Positions 21,183 through 30,299 of a DNA stretch of 64,000 nucleotides are shown here, in pieces. Within the stretch, counting starts at the first letter, position 1; every line of letters starts with the position of its first letter. The stretch comes from Dehalococcoidia bacterium (GTDB taxonomy: Bacteria; Chloroflexota; Dehalococcoidia; GIF9; AB-539-J10). The position numbers were made by a program, and so were the translations under genes. The notes under the pieces were generated by a model. It had not been told where the DNA came from. It saw nothing but the letters and a program-made list of their open reading frames with translations, and searched no databases. The stretch lies in the NCBI GenBank assembly GCA_003562475.1, contig PWUU01000063.1, forward strand, positions 34,600 through 98,599. The letters are read 5' to 3'.

Positions 21183-21392
21183 TTGGAGAACTCTCCTTTC
21201 CCTAAGTGCCAGAAGTGTGACACAGGCGACCTTGTCCCTCTGTCGGACTTCGGAAGCCAAGGTGCGGCGATTCGCTACAAAGCATGGGTGTGTACGAAAC
21301 CTGATTGCGGCTACAACATCAAGATCAGGAACGGTGAGATATACCTCAACGAGCCCATCCTGAGCGGTGAACTACGCGCCCGCAGTCACTAG
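21183..21392 (+). CDS. Small zinc-ribbon protein
   Basis: 69 residues with two cysteine pairs (CQKCDTGDL and CTKPDCGYNIKI) about 28 residues apart, a typical rubredoxin/topoisomerase-like zinc ribbon. It starts at TTG with a very good ribosome binding site (GGGAGGTGG, 8 bases away) and has its own promoter. No specific family is recognised. It could bind nucleic acid or a protein partner. ComF, HPF and Ogt genes follow on the same strand. Confidence 0.7.
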   Translation: MENSPFPKCQKCDTGDLVPLSDFGSQGAAIRYKAWVCTKPDCGYNIKIRNGEIYLNEPILSGELRARSH

Positions 21393-21413
21393 TACTCCCG
21401 GGCTTATGCGAGC

Positions 21414-22112
21414 GTGTTTCGCGTCGGTTGTGTAGTCGGCCTGGCGCTCGACTGTCTCTTTCCACGCAGTTGCGTGGGATGTAGCAGGCTTGGAGCCTAT
21501 ATTTGTGCGGATTGCCAGGCGCAGATGGCATTCCTGCTTGGTCCGATTTGCCCGCGGTGCGGGCAACCCCAGGTCAGTGGCATGCTATGCCCCTCTTGTG
21601 CGACGGTATCGAGTTCGATCTCTTCCATCCGCTCGATCTTTCGCTTTGAGGGAACCGCTCGTCGGGCGATTCATGAACTGAAGTATCACAACCTGAGAGC
21701 AATCGCGCCGACGCTGGCAGCATACCTTGCCTCATACGCCGCCACCAGTGGAGATAGGATTGATGTGATCATGCCGGTTCCACTGCATCCGACGCGTCAC
21801 AAGCATCGAGGCTACAACCAGGCGGCGTTGCTTGCACACGAGTTAGGCCGACTGCGAGGCATTCCAGTATCATTCAACTCTCTCAAGAGAACGAGAGAGG
21901 GAACAAGCCAGGTGCACACAAGGAACATGGATGAGCGTCGCGCCAATGTTCAAAATGCATTCGAATGCACCGATGCATCTCTCGCAGCAAAGTGCATTAT
22001 GTTAATTGACGATGTTTGTACAACTGGAGCCACGCTCGATTCCTGTGCTGTGGCGCTCAAGAGTGCCGGTGCGCATGAAGTGTTCGGACTGACAGTGGCA
22101 CGAGAAGTGTAG
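21414..22112 (+). CDS. comF: ComF-family phosphoribosyltransferase-like protein
   Basis: 232 residues. Four N-terminal CxxC pairs (CVGC, CADC, CPRC, CPSC) form zinc fingers, followed by a type I phosphoribosyltransferase domain with the PRPP loop IMLIDDVCTTGATL (about 195-208) and PVPLHPTRHKHRGYNQA. ComF is needed for DNA uptake in naturally competent bacteria, but homologues occur widely in non-competent species and their activity is unproven. The start is GTG 21414. Confidence 0.88.
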   Translation: MFRVGCVVGLALDCLFPRSCVGCSRLGAYICADCQAQMAFLLGPICPRCGQPQVSGMLCPSCATVSSSISSIRSIFRFEGTARRAIHELKYHNLRAIAPTLAAYLASYAATSGDRIDVIMPVPLHPTRHKHRGYNQAALLAHELGRLRGIPVSFNSLKRTREGTSQVHTRNMDERRANVQNAFECTDASLAAKCIMLIDDVCTTGATLDSCAVALKSAGAHEVFGLTVAREV

Positions 22113-22126
22113 TAACGGAGGTTCAC

Positions 22127-22675
22127 ATGGAATTACGGATCCATACTAAGAACGACGTGTCCGTTTCTCCCGCGATTGAGGAATACGCCACCAAGCGCAT
22201 CAGCAAGATGGCCCGCTACCTTCCCAGTATTGACGCAGGAAAGGTGGAGATAGCGGACGAGGGAACCAGACAGCCTGACCAGCGCTTCGTCGTCCAGGTC
22301 ACCCTGGAAAGCAACGGCGTGATGATCAGAGCGCAGGAGAGGGCTGAGGATGTGCGGATGGCTATCGACCGTGTGGTGGACGCACTCACCAATCGGGTCC
22401 AACAGTATAAGGGGAAACGATTCGAGAAGACCAAGGACACCGTTCGCAAGATGGAGCCGGCTCTCGATGGAGAGGAGACCGAACCCGAGCGACCAGCGCG
22501 CGTGGTCAAGACAAAGCAGTTCGAGCTGAAGCCAATGCCGGTTGACGAGGCCACCGAACAGATGGAGTTGCTGGGACACGACTTCTTTCTGTTCGTGAAC
22601 TCGGAAAACGGCAAAGCCAACCTGCTCTACAGACGCAAAGACGGCAATTACGGACTGATACAACCATCAGTGTGA
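22127..22675 (+). CDS. hpf: Ribosome hibernation promoting factor, long form
   Basis: 182 residues. The N-terminal S30AE domain (1-100, MELRIHTKNDVSVSPAIEEY) binds the decoding centre; a linker (100-125) leads to the C-terminal dimerisation domain (VVKTKQFELKPMPVDEA ... FFLFVNSE ... LLYRRKDGNYGLI). The long form pairs ribosomes as 100S dimers in stationary phase. GGAGG stands 7 bases before the ATG. It is followed after 9 bases by ogt. Confidence 0.93.
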   Translation: MELRIHTKNDVSVSPAIEEYATKRISKMARYLPSIDAGKVEIADEGTRQPDQRFVVQVTLESNGVMIRAQERAEDVRMAIDRVVDALTNRVQQYKGKRFEKTKDTVRKMEPALDGEETEPERPARVVKTKQFELKPMPVDEATEQMELLGHDFFLFVNSENGKANLLYRRKDGNYGLIQPSV

Positions 22676-22684
22676 TTTCAGGGT

Positions 22685-23215
22685 ATGGACTACACGGCAT
22701 TCTCCACGCCCCTCGGCTGGATGATTATTGCCGGCTCCTCCCGCGGCATCGCTCATGTCGTACTGCCCGCGCAACACTTCGATGCGGCGCTGGATCGACT
22801 ACGCGCGAGAACCCCAACGGCCTTGCGAGAACTGCGTGCGCGTCACCCTTCAGTCTTCGGCTCACTGCCTGACCGTCTCACCGCATTCATGTGCGGCCAA
22901 CGGGTTTCTTTCCCTGACCATCTCGACACGAGCGGATGGACAGATTTTCAGTTCCGCGTATGGGAGGCAACACGCAATATCCCTTACGGACAGACCAGGA
23001 GCTACTCCTGGGTGGCAGCCTCAATCGGACAGCCAGGGGCGTATCGGGCGGTGGGACAGGCGCTCCACAAGAATCCAGTACCGGTCATAGTGCCCTGCCA
23101 TAGAGTAGTAGGAATCCATGGAGACCTCACCGGCTTTGGAGGGGGGCTTGCTCTGAAACAGGTGTTGATCTCTCTCGAAACCAACCGTGTCGCTGCTTCA
23201 GACGATGCGGTATGA
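22685..23215 (+). CDS. ogt: Methylated-DNA--[protein]-cysteine S-methyltransferase
   Basis: 176 residues. The methyl-accepting cysteine is Cys138 in VPVIVPCHRVVG, and the helix-turn-helix arginine finger region is GAYRAVGQAL (118-127). It repairs O6-methylguanine by a single suicide transfer. No Ada zinc domain is attached. Its last 18 bases overlap the end of the convergent dnaE. Confidence 0.92.
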   Translation: MDYTAFSTPLGWMIIAGSSRGIAHVVLPAQHFDAALDRLRARTPTALRELRARHPSVFGSLPDRLTAFMCGQRVSFPDHLDTSGWTDFQFRVWEATRNIPYGQTRSYSWVAASIGQPGAYRAVGQALHKNPVPVIVPCHRVVGIHGDLTGFGGGLALKQVLISLETNRVAASDDAV

Positions 23216-26200
23216 GCCGTTGGTCAGCACGCCAGACAGGTCGCGCTCGAGCTCAGGACAGAGTACCACCCTGACGCCGGGCATCTCCAAATCAGCCACC
23301 TCTCCCGATGCGCATTCGATGCCAAGAGCCACCGGGTCATCCCCCGGATAGGCTCTTAGCAGATCGACGATTCTATGCAACAGCTCAACGTCCGCCTGCC
23401 TGTCGTCCGTTTCTCTGAGTTCGATAATCAATTCGCGCGGTTTGGCGCGCCGATGGACAGGGCCCTGGCCGGGTGCGTACCTCTGGGCATGCTGACAACT
23501 GACCTGGAACTGCCCGTCACGTCCTCGCAGCTGCCCTTTGACTATGACCAGCGCGCCCTCCACCCAGAGCCCACGAGTGCTTTGCTGCACGCGCGGCCAC
23601 ACGGCGACCTCTATGCTACCCGAGGCGTCCTCAAGCTGTGCGACCACGAATGGGCGCCCTTCTCTTGTGAGCGACTGCCTCACTGACGCCACCATACCCG
23701 CAACCACCACCTCCTGCTCAACCAAGTCGTGTCCCAGCATACCGCACGGTGCAGTCACAATGCCATCCAGCTCTGCCCGATAGGCCTCGACAGGATGAGG
23801 AGAGAAAGAGACTCCTGTAAGCTCCTTTTCCCAGGCCATCTTGTCGCGCGCGGACACTTCAGGAATTCGGGATCCGGGTTCCAGTTCAAGGCCTTCAGAC
23901 ATCCCTGGCATCACATCAAAGAGCGATGTCTGACCGGATTCTCGCATGCGCTGCTCAGCCTGGGCAACGGCAACCATGCGGTCCAACGACGCGAGGAGCT
24001 CTGCTCTCGTGCCAAGGCAATCCAACCCCCCAACGCGAATCAGACTCTCCAGCGCCTTCTTGCTGACTCCTCTCGCCCCGACCCTGCGACAGAAGTCGCC
24101 AGCGGAACTGAACTCTCCGCCATCCGCGCGGGCACTGAGAATCGCATCAACTGGTCCGAGGCCGACGTTCTTAACTGCGGCAAGTCCGACGCGAATAGCC
24201 TGATCCGGCCCGGTTTCCTCTATTGTGAAGCCCGTTTCGCTCCGATTCACGTCAGGGGGGAGAATCCCTATCCCCATTTTGCGGCACTCCTCCGCAGCAA
24301 GACAGATCTTCTCCATGTTGTCCAGATACGTATTCATGAAGGCGGCCATGTATTCGACAGGGAAATTCGCCTTAAGGAACGCGCCCCGGTATGCGACAAG
24401 GGCGTAGCTCACGCTGTGAGCCTTGTTGAACGCATAACCCGCGAATGGCTCGATCAATGCAAATATCTCTCTCGCCAGGCGCTCGTCGATGCCGTTTGCC
24501 ACAGCCCCTGCGACGAATGTCTGCTCCTGCTCCTTCATGACTTCAGGGATCTTCTTGCCCATCGCTTTGCGGAAGATATCTGCCTGGCCCATGGAGTATC
24601 CCGCGAGCGTACGGGCGATGAACATCACCTGTTCCTGGTACACAATGACTCCGTATGTCTCTTCAAGGATTCGCTCCAGCGCGGCGTGCGGGTACTTGAC
24701 CTGCACAATGCCCTGCTTTGCTCGAATGAACCGGTCGATCTGCTCCATGGGGCCGGGCCGATAGAGGGCTACCATCGCCGAGATATCGGCGAACACAGAT
24801 GGTTTCAACTCCTGCAGGTATCGCCGCATACCCCTGCTCTCAAGCTGGAATATGTCACGGGTCTCGCCCGATGCCAGCAGCTCAAAAGTCTTCCTGTCGT
24901 CGAGTGGAAGCTGCGAGAAATCGATCTGCACTCCATGGCGCTTCCTGATGGACTCCTTTGCCTTGGCAAGAATCGTCAGGTTGGAGAGCCCGAGAAAGTC
25001 CAGCTTGAGCAGGCCGAGCTTGGCGATATTCCACATGTGGAACTGCGTCATGAGACTCTGCTGACCCGACTTGCCGGCAGGCTGCAGCGGAGTGTAATGC
25101 ACCAGCGGGTCACGAGAGATGACTACTCCTGCCGCATGGGTGCTGGCATGTCGCACAAGCCCTTCAATTCTGCGGGCAGAGTCGACCAGTCTCCTGATCT
25201 CATCGTCACTCTCGTACATTTGGCGAAGCTCTGAGCTCTCTGCCAGTGCTCGTTCAAGGGTGATAGTCAACTCGAGCGGGATTAGCCGGGCTACACTGTC
25301 AACCTGGTTGTACGGCATGCCGAGCGCACGCCCCGCGTCGCGGAGCGCGGCACGCGCCCCCATTGTGCCGAATGTGATGATCTGTGCCACGTGGTCGGTG
25401 CCATACCGTGCATTGACATACGCCAGCATCTCATCTCGACGGTCGTCCTGGAAATCCAGGTCGATGTCGGGCATTTCACGTCGCTCAATATTGAGGAAAC
25501 GCTCGAAGACAAGGCCGTAGTCGATAGGGTTGATGTCCGTTATCTCGAGACAGTAGAGAACAAGGCTTGCCGCGGCGCTGCCGCGAACCCCGTAGAAGAT
25601 GCCATTCAGTTTTGCATACGAGACGATATCCCACACGACCAGGAAGTAGTCGTCGAAGTGCGTGCGTGCAATTACATCCAGTTCGTGGCGCAGTCTGCCT
25701 TCCAGTTCGGGGATGGGATCCGGAAACCTCTGCCGGAACCCGTCCCAGCAAAGGGAGGCAAGGTGTTCTTCAGCAGAACACCCCGTGGGCAACGATACTT
25801 CGGGGAGGTGTAACTGGTGAAAATCGAGAGCAACGTCGCACAAGTCGGCAATGCGAACACTATTCCCTACTGCCTCGGGGATATCCTCGAAGAGCGCTGC
25901 AGCTTCATCCGGACTTCGAAGATAGAAGAAGTCTCCCGCCATCTTGAGGCGCTTCTCATCATGCACTACGGAGTTGGTCTGTACGCACAGCAATAGGTCG
26001 TGCGCATCGGCATCTTCACGATCCACGTAGTGCACGTCGAAGGTAGCGACCATCGGGATATCGAGCTTCCGGCCCAGTGCCACGAGCTCGGGATTCGCCC
26101 TTTCAAGCTCAGGGATCGGATGTCGTTGAAGCTCGATGTAGTAGTCGCCAAACAGGTCCCGGTACCATGAGGCCGTGGCCTCCGCATCAGCAATTCGGCC

Positions 26201-26647
26201 GTCGAGGATCAATCTCACCAACTCGCCACTGGAGCATCCCGATAGCGCAATAAGTCCGGCGTGATACTCTTCGAGCAACGACCGGTCCACGCGCGGCTTG
26301 TAATAGAACCCCTCGGTGTGCGCTCGTGTGACCAGTTGCATAAGGTTGTGGTAACCTTGCATCGTCCTGGCAAGAACAGTCAGATGAAAGGGGTTCCGGC
26401 TCGACCCATCACGGATTGCTCGTGTGGTCTCAGCTACATACAGTTCACAACCGAGAATTGGCTTCAGACCGGCGGCACGTGCCGCCGTATAGAAGTCGAT
26501 GGCGCCATACATGCTCCCGTGGTCGGTAATGGCGATACTCTCCATGCCCAGTTCCTTCGCACGGGAGATGAGCTGCGGAATGCGACACATCCCGTCGAGA
26601 AGGCTGTATTCGGTGTGGACATGAAGATGAACGAAGGCCGAAGCCAT
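23198..26647 (-). CDS. dnaE: DNA polymerase III subunit alpha
   Basis: 1149 residues, the replicative polymerase. The PHP domain (FVHLHVHTEYSLLDG near 4-18) is followed by the Pol III palm with PDIDLDFQDDRRDEML, the fingers, the tandem HhH motif, and a C-terminal OB domain (GMVASVRQSLTREGRPFVV). ATG 26647 was chosen: it lies 7 bases after an extended -10 TATAAT box, while an upstream in-frame ATG (26710) lies before that promoter. The mRNA should be leaderless. Confidence 0.96.
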   Translation of the reverse strand: MASAFVHLHVHTEYSLLDGMCRIPQLISRAKELGMESIAITDHGSMYGAIDFYTAARAAGLKPILGCELYVAETTRAIRDGSSRNPFHLTVLARTMQGYHNLMQLVTRAHTEGFYYKPRVDRSLLEEYHAGLIALSGCSSGELVRLILDGRIADAEATASWYRDLFGDYYIELQRHPIPELERANPELVALGRKLDIPMVATFDVHYVDREDADAHDLLLCVQTNSVVHDEKRLKMAGDFFYLRSPDEAAALFEDIPEAVGNSVRIADLCDVALDFHQLHLPEVSLPTGCSAEEHLASLCWDGFRQRFPDPIPELEGRLRHELDVIARTHFDDYFLVVWDIVSYAKLNGIFYGVRGSAAASLVLYCLEITDINPIDYGLVFERFLNIERREMPDIDLDFQDDRRDEMLAYVNARYGTDHVAQIITFGTMGARAALRDAGRALGMPYNQVDSVARLIPLELTITLERALAESSELRQMYESDDEIRRLVDSARRIEGLVRHASTHAAGVVISRDPLVHYTPLQPAGKSGQQSLMTQFHMWNIAKLGLLKLDFLGLSNLTILAKAKESIRKRHGVQIDFSQLPLDDRKTFELLASGETRDIFQLESRGMRRYLQELKPSVFADISAMVALYRPGPMEQIDRFIRAKQGIVQVKYPHAALERILEETYGVIVYQEQVMFIARTLAGYSMGQADIFRKAMGKKIPEVMKEQEQTFVAGAVANGIDERLAREIFALIEPFAGYAFNKAHSVSYALVAYRGAFLKANFPVEYMAAFMNTYLDNMEKICLAAEECRKMGIGILPPDVNRSETGFTIEETGPDQAIRVGLAAVKNVGLGPVDAILSARADGGEFSSAGDFCRRVGARGVSKKALESLIRVGGLDCLGTRAELLASLDRMVAVAQAEQRMRESGQTSLFDVMPGMSEGLELEPGSRIPEVSARDKMAWEKELTGVSFSPHPVEAYRAELDGIVTAPCGMLGHDLVEQEVVVAGMVASVRQSLTREGRPFVVAQLEDASGSIEVAVWPRVQQSTRGLWVEGALVIVKGQLRGRDGQFQVSCQHAQRYAPGQGPVHRRAKPRELIIELRETDDRQADVELLHRIVDLLRAYPGDDPVALGIECASGEVADLEMPGVRVVLCPELERDLSGVLTNGSYRIV

Positions 26648-26654
26648 CGAGTCG

Positions 26655-26663
26655 ATTATACCA
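26655..26663 (-). promoter_or_regulatory. Extended -10 promoter of dnaE, predicted leaderless
   Basis: On the minus strand TGG (26663-26661) is followed by a perfect TATAAT (26660-26655), then seven bases to the ATG at 26647. No convincing -35 box is present, as expected for an extended -10 element. Confidence 0.7.
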
Positions 26664-26676
26664 TGGGGGTGGCGGT

Positions 26677-27429
26677 TTGACTCCTGAAGCACGGCGCCAA
26701 TCCCACACACCTTTTCTCATGCGTCTGGCACCACATTTGCTCCTTGTTATCCTGCCCGTCCTCCTGCTCAGCACCGTATTGAGGCTGGAGATGAACAGTC
26801 TCAGTCTCTATACGCGCGGGTTCCAGACCTACGCGGTGAGCGAGACAACCGGCTTAAGTGAGGAGCAGCTTCGACAGGCCGCGGTCACGCTTATCCACTA
26901 CTTTAATTCTCTGACAGAGAGTCCCCAGATGACGGTGGTCGACTCCAGCGGCAGACAATTCGAACTCTACCACGATTACGAACTGATTCATCTCGAGGAC
27001 GTGAAGGAGTTGTTCGCGTTGAATTCGACACTCCAGGCTCTCAGCCTACTCCTCCTGGTGGTGATTGTGGCGGCGAGCCTTTTCTTCGGCCGCCGTCTCG
27101 AGGTGTACAGGGGCTTGCGAAATGGCGCGCTGGCCACGCTCGCGCTCCTCGCTATCACCGCGATGGCCTTTGTCGTCGATTTCGATTGGATGTTCGTCAC
27201 ATTCCACCTGGTCGCATTTGATAACCCGTTCTGGCAGCTCAATCCAATGACGGACTACCTCATAATGTTATTCCCACTCGGATTCTGGCAGGACATGTCT
27301 ATCCTGGCAGCTGCAGCTACAGGGCTCATGGCAGCATCCATTTACGCGCTCGCAACGCTGCGCTCTCGGAACCCACGCGATCAACACCCGGCCAACCCCT
27401 ATCCAACCACCACAGACTGTGATGTATAA
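26677..27429 (+). CDS. DUF1461-family integral membrane protein
   Basis: 250 residues with four or five hydrophobic segments (about 18-35, 110-130, 145-165, 205-235). VTFHLVAFDNPFWQLNPMTD and LIMLFPLGFWQDM are the conserved blocks of the TIGR01906/DUF1461 family, found in Firmicutes and Chloroflexota, where its role is not well defined. TTG 26677 follows GGGGGTGG; ATG 26719 (MRLAPHLL) is an alternative. It is divergent from dnaE with only 29 bases between the starts. Confidence 0.8.
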   Translation: MTPEARRQSHTPFLMRLAPHLLLVILPVLLLSTVLRLEMNSLSLYTRGFQTYAVSETTGLSEEQLRQAAVTLIHYFNSLTESPQMTVVDSSGRQFELYHDYELIHLEDVKELFALNSTLQALSLLLLVVIVAASLFFGRRLEVYRGLRNGALATLALLAITAMAFVVDFDWMFVTFHLVAFDNPFWQLNPMTDYLIMLFPLGFWQDMSILAAAATGLMAASIYALATLRSRNPRDQHPANPYPTTTDCDV

Positions 27430-27430
27430 T
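27425..27430 (+). promoter_or_regulatory. -10 box upstream of the crotonase-fold gene
   Basis: TATAAT (27425-27430) overlaps the end of the DUF1461 gene. Transcription near 27437 gives a 30-base leader with GGAGG before ATG 27467, which decides this start over ATG 27419. No -35 box is clear. Confidence 0.5.
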
Positions 27431-27466
27431 GGCCATTGGGAAGCAACCCCCGTTTCCGGAGGTCGC

Positions 27467-28411
27467 ATGACTGATTTCAAACCATCTCTAGTGAGACAGC
27501 AGTCGTCAGGCACCTACCCTCCATACATTCCCAGCCTCAATGTACCGCGGGACTACAATGACATCGTTCTTGAGTGGGATACACCGAGCCATATCGCTGT
27601 CGTCACGCTGCATCGCCCCGAGGTGCAGAATGCACTGAGTCCCACTCTCATCGAGGAGACCATAGACGCCCTTCGACTGGTTGAGGACAACGATGACCTC
27701 AGTTGTGTCATCCTGCGTTCTTCAAGCGAGCACTTCTGCTCAGGAGGCGACTTCCACGCGTTTGCCAACAAAGAACTCCTCACACAACGATGGTATTTTG
27801 AACTGACGCCAAAGATGATCCAGTCGATGCTTCAGTCGACAGTGCCAATCATCGGGGCCGTGCGCGGTAACTGCTGTGCCCTTGGTGTGGCAATAGCAGG
27901 AGGCTGTGACATTGTGCTTGCGTCGGATACCGCAAGCTTTTTCCTCCCGGGTGGCACCGTTGGCTTTGGATGCTTCACACCTGCCGCAGGCGCGTACAAG
28001 TCCATGCATCGCAAGCGGCTGATGGAACTCCTGCTTACCGCCAGGCCTCACTCCGCAGAATGGGCCCGGGATGCCGGACTGGTGAATCACGTCTACCCCG
28101 ATGCTGACCTTGATACGGAAGCCTGGGAGATGGCCAGAACAATTGCCGCAAACGCTCCTCTTGTCGTGAGATGGTCCAAACAGTTCTTCTACCACATTCA
28201 AGAGATGGAGCAACGCCAGGCATTCAGATACGGCACTGATCTAATCACGATGCAATCTCTAACACGAGACGGCAACGAAGGACAGAACGCATTTCTCCAG
28301 AAACGAAAACCTGACTGGCAGGGCCGCAAGGGCGGCGGTGCCAGGGGCGATGTTCATGCACCGGAGGAGGAGCACGTCTGGAGGGTTGGCAAAGAGATAC
28401 GCCGCAGGTAG
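27467..28411 (+). CDS. Crotonase-fold protein (enoyl-CoA hydratase/isomerase family), lacking canonical catalytic glutamates
   Basis: 314 residues. The crotonase fold is clear from VTLHRPEVQNALS, the CoA oxyanion-hole region HFCSGGDFHAF and GAVRGNCCALGVAIAGGCD. The two positions that hold the catalytic glutamates of enoyl-CoA hydratase appear as Asp (GGCDIVLASD) and Gly (FFLPGGTVGFG), so hydration by the usual mechanism is unlikely. Isomerase, hydrolase, lyase or CoA-dependent C-C bond chemistry are possible. The C-terminal tail (about 285-314) is basic and glycine-rich. It lies 56 bases upstream of recA, probably by chance of gene order. Confidence 0.8.
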   Translation: MTDFKPSLVRQQSSGTYPPYIPSLNVPRDYNDIVLEWDTPSHIAVVTLHRPEVQNALSPTLIEETIDALRLVEDNDDLSCVILRSSSEHFCSGGDFHAFANKELLTQRWYFELTPKMIQSMLQSTVPIIGAVRGNCCALGVAIAGGCDIVLASDTASFFLPGGTVGFGCFTPAAGAYKSMHRKRLMELLLTARPHSAEWARDAGLVNHVYPDADLDTEAWEMARTIAANAPLVVRWSKQFFYHIQEMEQRQAFRYGTDLITMQSLTRDGNEGQNAFLQKRKPDWQGRKGGGARGDVHAPEEEHVWRVGKEIRRR

Positions 28412-28467
28412 AGGTCTGGCAGTACAGGTAGTGCACCTCATCCTCAGGCGAAAGAGGGAAGAAGAGA

Positions 28468-29496
28468 ATGGCAACAGACAGGCAGAAGGCCGTTGAACTG
28501 GCTATTGAGCAAATCGAGCGTGAGTTTGGGCGGGGTTCGCTCATGCGGCTGGGAGAGACAGCCAAGCAGAGAGTGGAGGTCATACCGACGGGTTCACTCT
28601 CACTGGACCTCGCACTCGGAGTGGGCGGTATCCCGCGAGGACGCGTAACTGAGATATTCGGTTCGGAGTCCTCAGGAAAGACCACTCTGGCACAGCATAT
28701 CATCGCTGAGGCGCAGAAAGCAGGAGGAACCGCCGTCTACATCGATGCAGAAAACGCCCTTGATCCTGCATACGCAGCTGCCTGCGGTGTGGACATCGAG
28801 GCCCTTCACGTCTCCCAACCCGACACAGGAGAGCAGGCGCTGGAGATAGCAGAGCGACTTGTGAGGAGCATGGGGGTAGACATCATCGTGGTGGACAGTG
28901 TTGCTGCGCTCGTGCCGAAGGCGGAGCTTGAGGGGGATATGGGCGATTCCCACGTTGGCCTCCAGGCTCGACTCATGTCGCAGGCACTCCGAAAGCTGAC
29001 TTCTGCCATCAACCGTTCCAGGACATCAGTCGTCTTCATCAACCAGTTGCGGGAGAAAGTCGGCATCGTCTTCGGTAACCCGGAGGTCACCCCGGGTGGG
29101 CGCGCCTTGAAGTTCTACAGCTCGGTGCGCGTCGACCTGAGGCGCGCTGATTCTCTGAAGCGTGGATCTGAGATCATCGGCACGCGAGTCAGGGCGCGCA
29201 TCGTCAAGAACAAAGTGGCGCCGCCATTTCGCGTCGCAGAATTCGATATTCTGTTCAAACAGGGCATCAGCAAGGAGGGAGACCTCATCGATATTGGCGT
29301 CAGTTCAGGCCTCGTCAAGAAGTCGGGGGCATTTCTCGCGTACGGTGACCACAAACTCGGGCAGGGTAGAGAGAACGCACGAGACTATCTCAGACAGAAT
29401 CCGGGGATAGCGCTGGAATTGGAGAATGCGATACGCGCCGCGCATCAGCCGGGACACACCCAGGATGACGATGTCGCCAGTACCGATGCTGACTAG
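28468..29496 (+). CDS. recA: Recombinase RecA
   Basis: 342 residues, full-length. Walker A is GSESSGKTT (65-73), Walker B region [17 protein letters not shown], and the L2/C-terminal blocks [15 protein letters not shown] and [12 protein letters not shown] are intact. It pairs homologous DNA and activates the SOS response. No SOS box that I can recognise stands in the 56-base upstream gap. recX follows. Confidence 0.97.
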   Translation: MATDRQKAVELAIEQIEREFGRGSLMRLGETAKQRVEVIPTGSLSLDLALGVGGIPRGRVTEIFGSESSGKTTLAQHIIAEAQKAGGTAVYIDAENALDPAYAAACGVDIEALHVSQPDTGEQALEIAERLVRSMGVDIIVVDSVAALVPKAELEGDMGDSHVGLQARLMSQALRKLTSAINRSRTSVVFINQLREKVGIVFGNPEVTPGGRALKFYSSVRVDLRRADSLKRGSEIIGTRVRARIVKNKVAPPFRVAEFDILFKQGISKEGDLIDIGVSSGLVKKSGAFLAYGDHKLGQGRENARDYLRQNPGIALELENAIRAAHQPGHTQDDDVASTDAD

Positions 29497-29523
29497 CCCC
29501 GGAAGGATTTCGAGCCAGGTACG

Positions 29524-29997
29524 ATGCACTCCGAAGCCGGCGCTGAGAAGGTCCTCGCACGTGCCTACCGGATCCTCGCAACCCGCCCACGCAGCGAAGA
29601 GGAGTTGCGCCGAAAGCTTCGCAGTGCGGGATTCCGAGAGGACGCCATAGAAGAGGCCGTTGACCGACTCAGGACCCAGAACCTCTTGGATGATGAAGCT
29701 TTCGCCGCCAGCTGGACGCAGAGCCGGATGCGGTTCAGACCGCGGAGCAAGCATCTTATTCAGCGCGAACTGAGAGGGAAAGGAGTATCGAGCGAAAATG
29801 CGGAAGAGGCGACGCGCCATCTTGATGACGATGAGACTGCACTGGCGCTCGCAACACGCCGAATGAAGATGCTGCGAGGACTGGACAGGGAGACTCGTGT
29901 CCGCCGCCTGTCAGGCTACCTTCGCACGCGGGGGTTTGGTCGGGATACTGTGGCACGAACCATCGCCTCGGTGCTGGATATCGATGAGTCCTCGTAG
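29524..29997 (+). CDS. recX: Regulatory protein RecX
   Basis: 157 residues of mostly helical RecX three-helix repeats: RILATRPRSEEELRRKL (about 16-32), LLDDEAFAASWTQSRM and the C-terminal YLRTRGFGRDTV. RecX inhibits RecA filaments. It follows recA by 27 bases, the usual arrangement. Confidence 0.9.
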   Translation: MHSEAGAEKVLARAYRILATRPRSEEELRRKLRSAGFREDAIEEAVDRLRTQNLLDDEAFAASWTQSRMRFRPRSKHLIQRELRGKGVSSENAEEATRHLDDDETALALATRRMKMLRGLDRETRVRRLSGYLRTRGFGRDTVARTIASVLDIDESS

Positions 29998-30011
29998 CGC
30001 AGAAACCAACA

Positions 30012-30020
30012 TGGTACACT
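30012..30020 (+). promoter_or_regulatory. Extended -10 promoter of the membrane decarboxylase operon
   Basis: TGG (30012-30014) followed by TACACT (30015-30020), just after recX. Transcription near 30027 gives a leader of about 75 bases to the first small gene. Confidence 0.45.
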
Positions 30021-30103
30021 AGTGCACCGCGATACGCGGCAGTCCCGGGTATCTGCACACGCCAGCCGGGATGCCGACAGGTCGGTGCAGGGGAGCAACA
30101 CGT

Positions 30104-30244
30104 ATGATCGACTGGGGCTACATCTTGTACGTTGCCGGCGGGGGCTTCGGAATAGTGTTCATCATTGTCTCGATACTGGCCTTCATCGTGTGGGGTGCCT
30201 CGCGACTCATCATTTGGTTCAGCAGAGAGAAGAGCAACTCCTAG
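30104..30244 (+). CDS. Minimal gamma subunit of a membrane-bound decarboxylase (OadG-like, 46 residues)
   Basis: A 46-residue protein starting at an ATG with GGGGAG 8 bases upstream. One hydrophobic helix (about residues 6-38, with GGGFGIVFIIVSILAF) is flanked by a short acidic start and a basic tail (SREKSNS). Its position directly before the beta subunit gene fits the small gamma subunit of OadBG/Gcd/Mmd decarboxylases, which anchors the complex. The usual Pro/Ala linker and C-terminal metal-binding tail are missing. Too short for reliable homology, so the assignment rests on context and topology. Confidence 0.6.
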   Translation: MIDWGYILYVAGGGFGIVFIIVSILAFIVWGASRLIIWFSREKSNS

Positions 30245-30299
30245 GACCATCTGGACTGACACCTGCAGCCAACTCAATACAGCTAATGGAGGGCGAGAC

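Noticed and set aside
23729..25234. A 501-codon open frame on the plus strand opposite dnaE
   Set aside because: It lies wholly inside dnaE, whose protein is conserved throughout. The translated product has no recognisable motif, and long antisense frames are expected in GC-rich genes.
26648..26710. Upstream ATG 26710 as the dnaE start
   Set aside because: It lies before the extended -10 box that should drive the gene, and the PHP domain begins right after ATG 26647.
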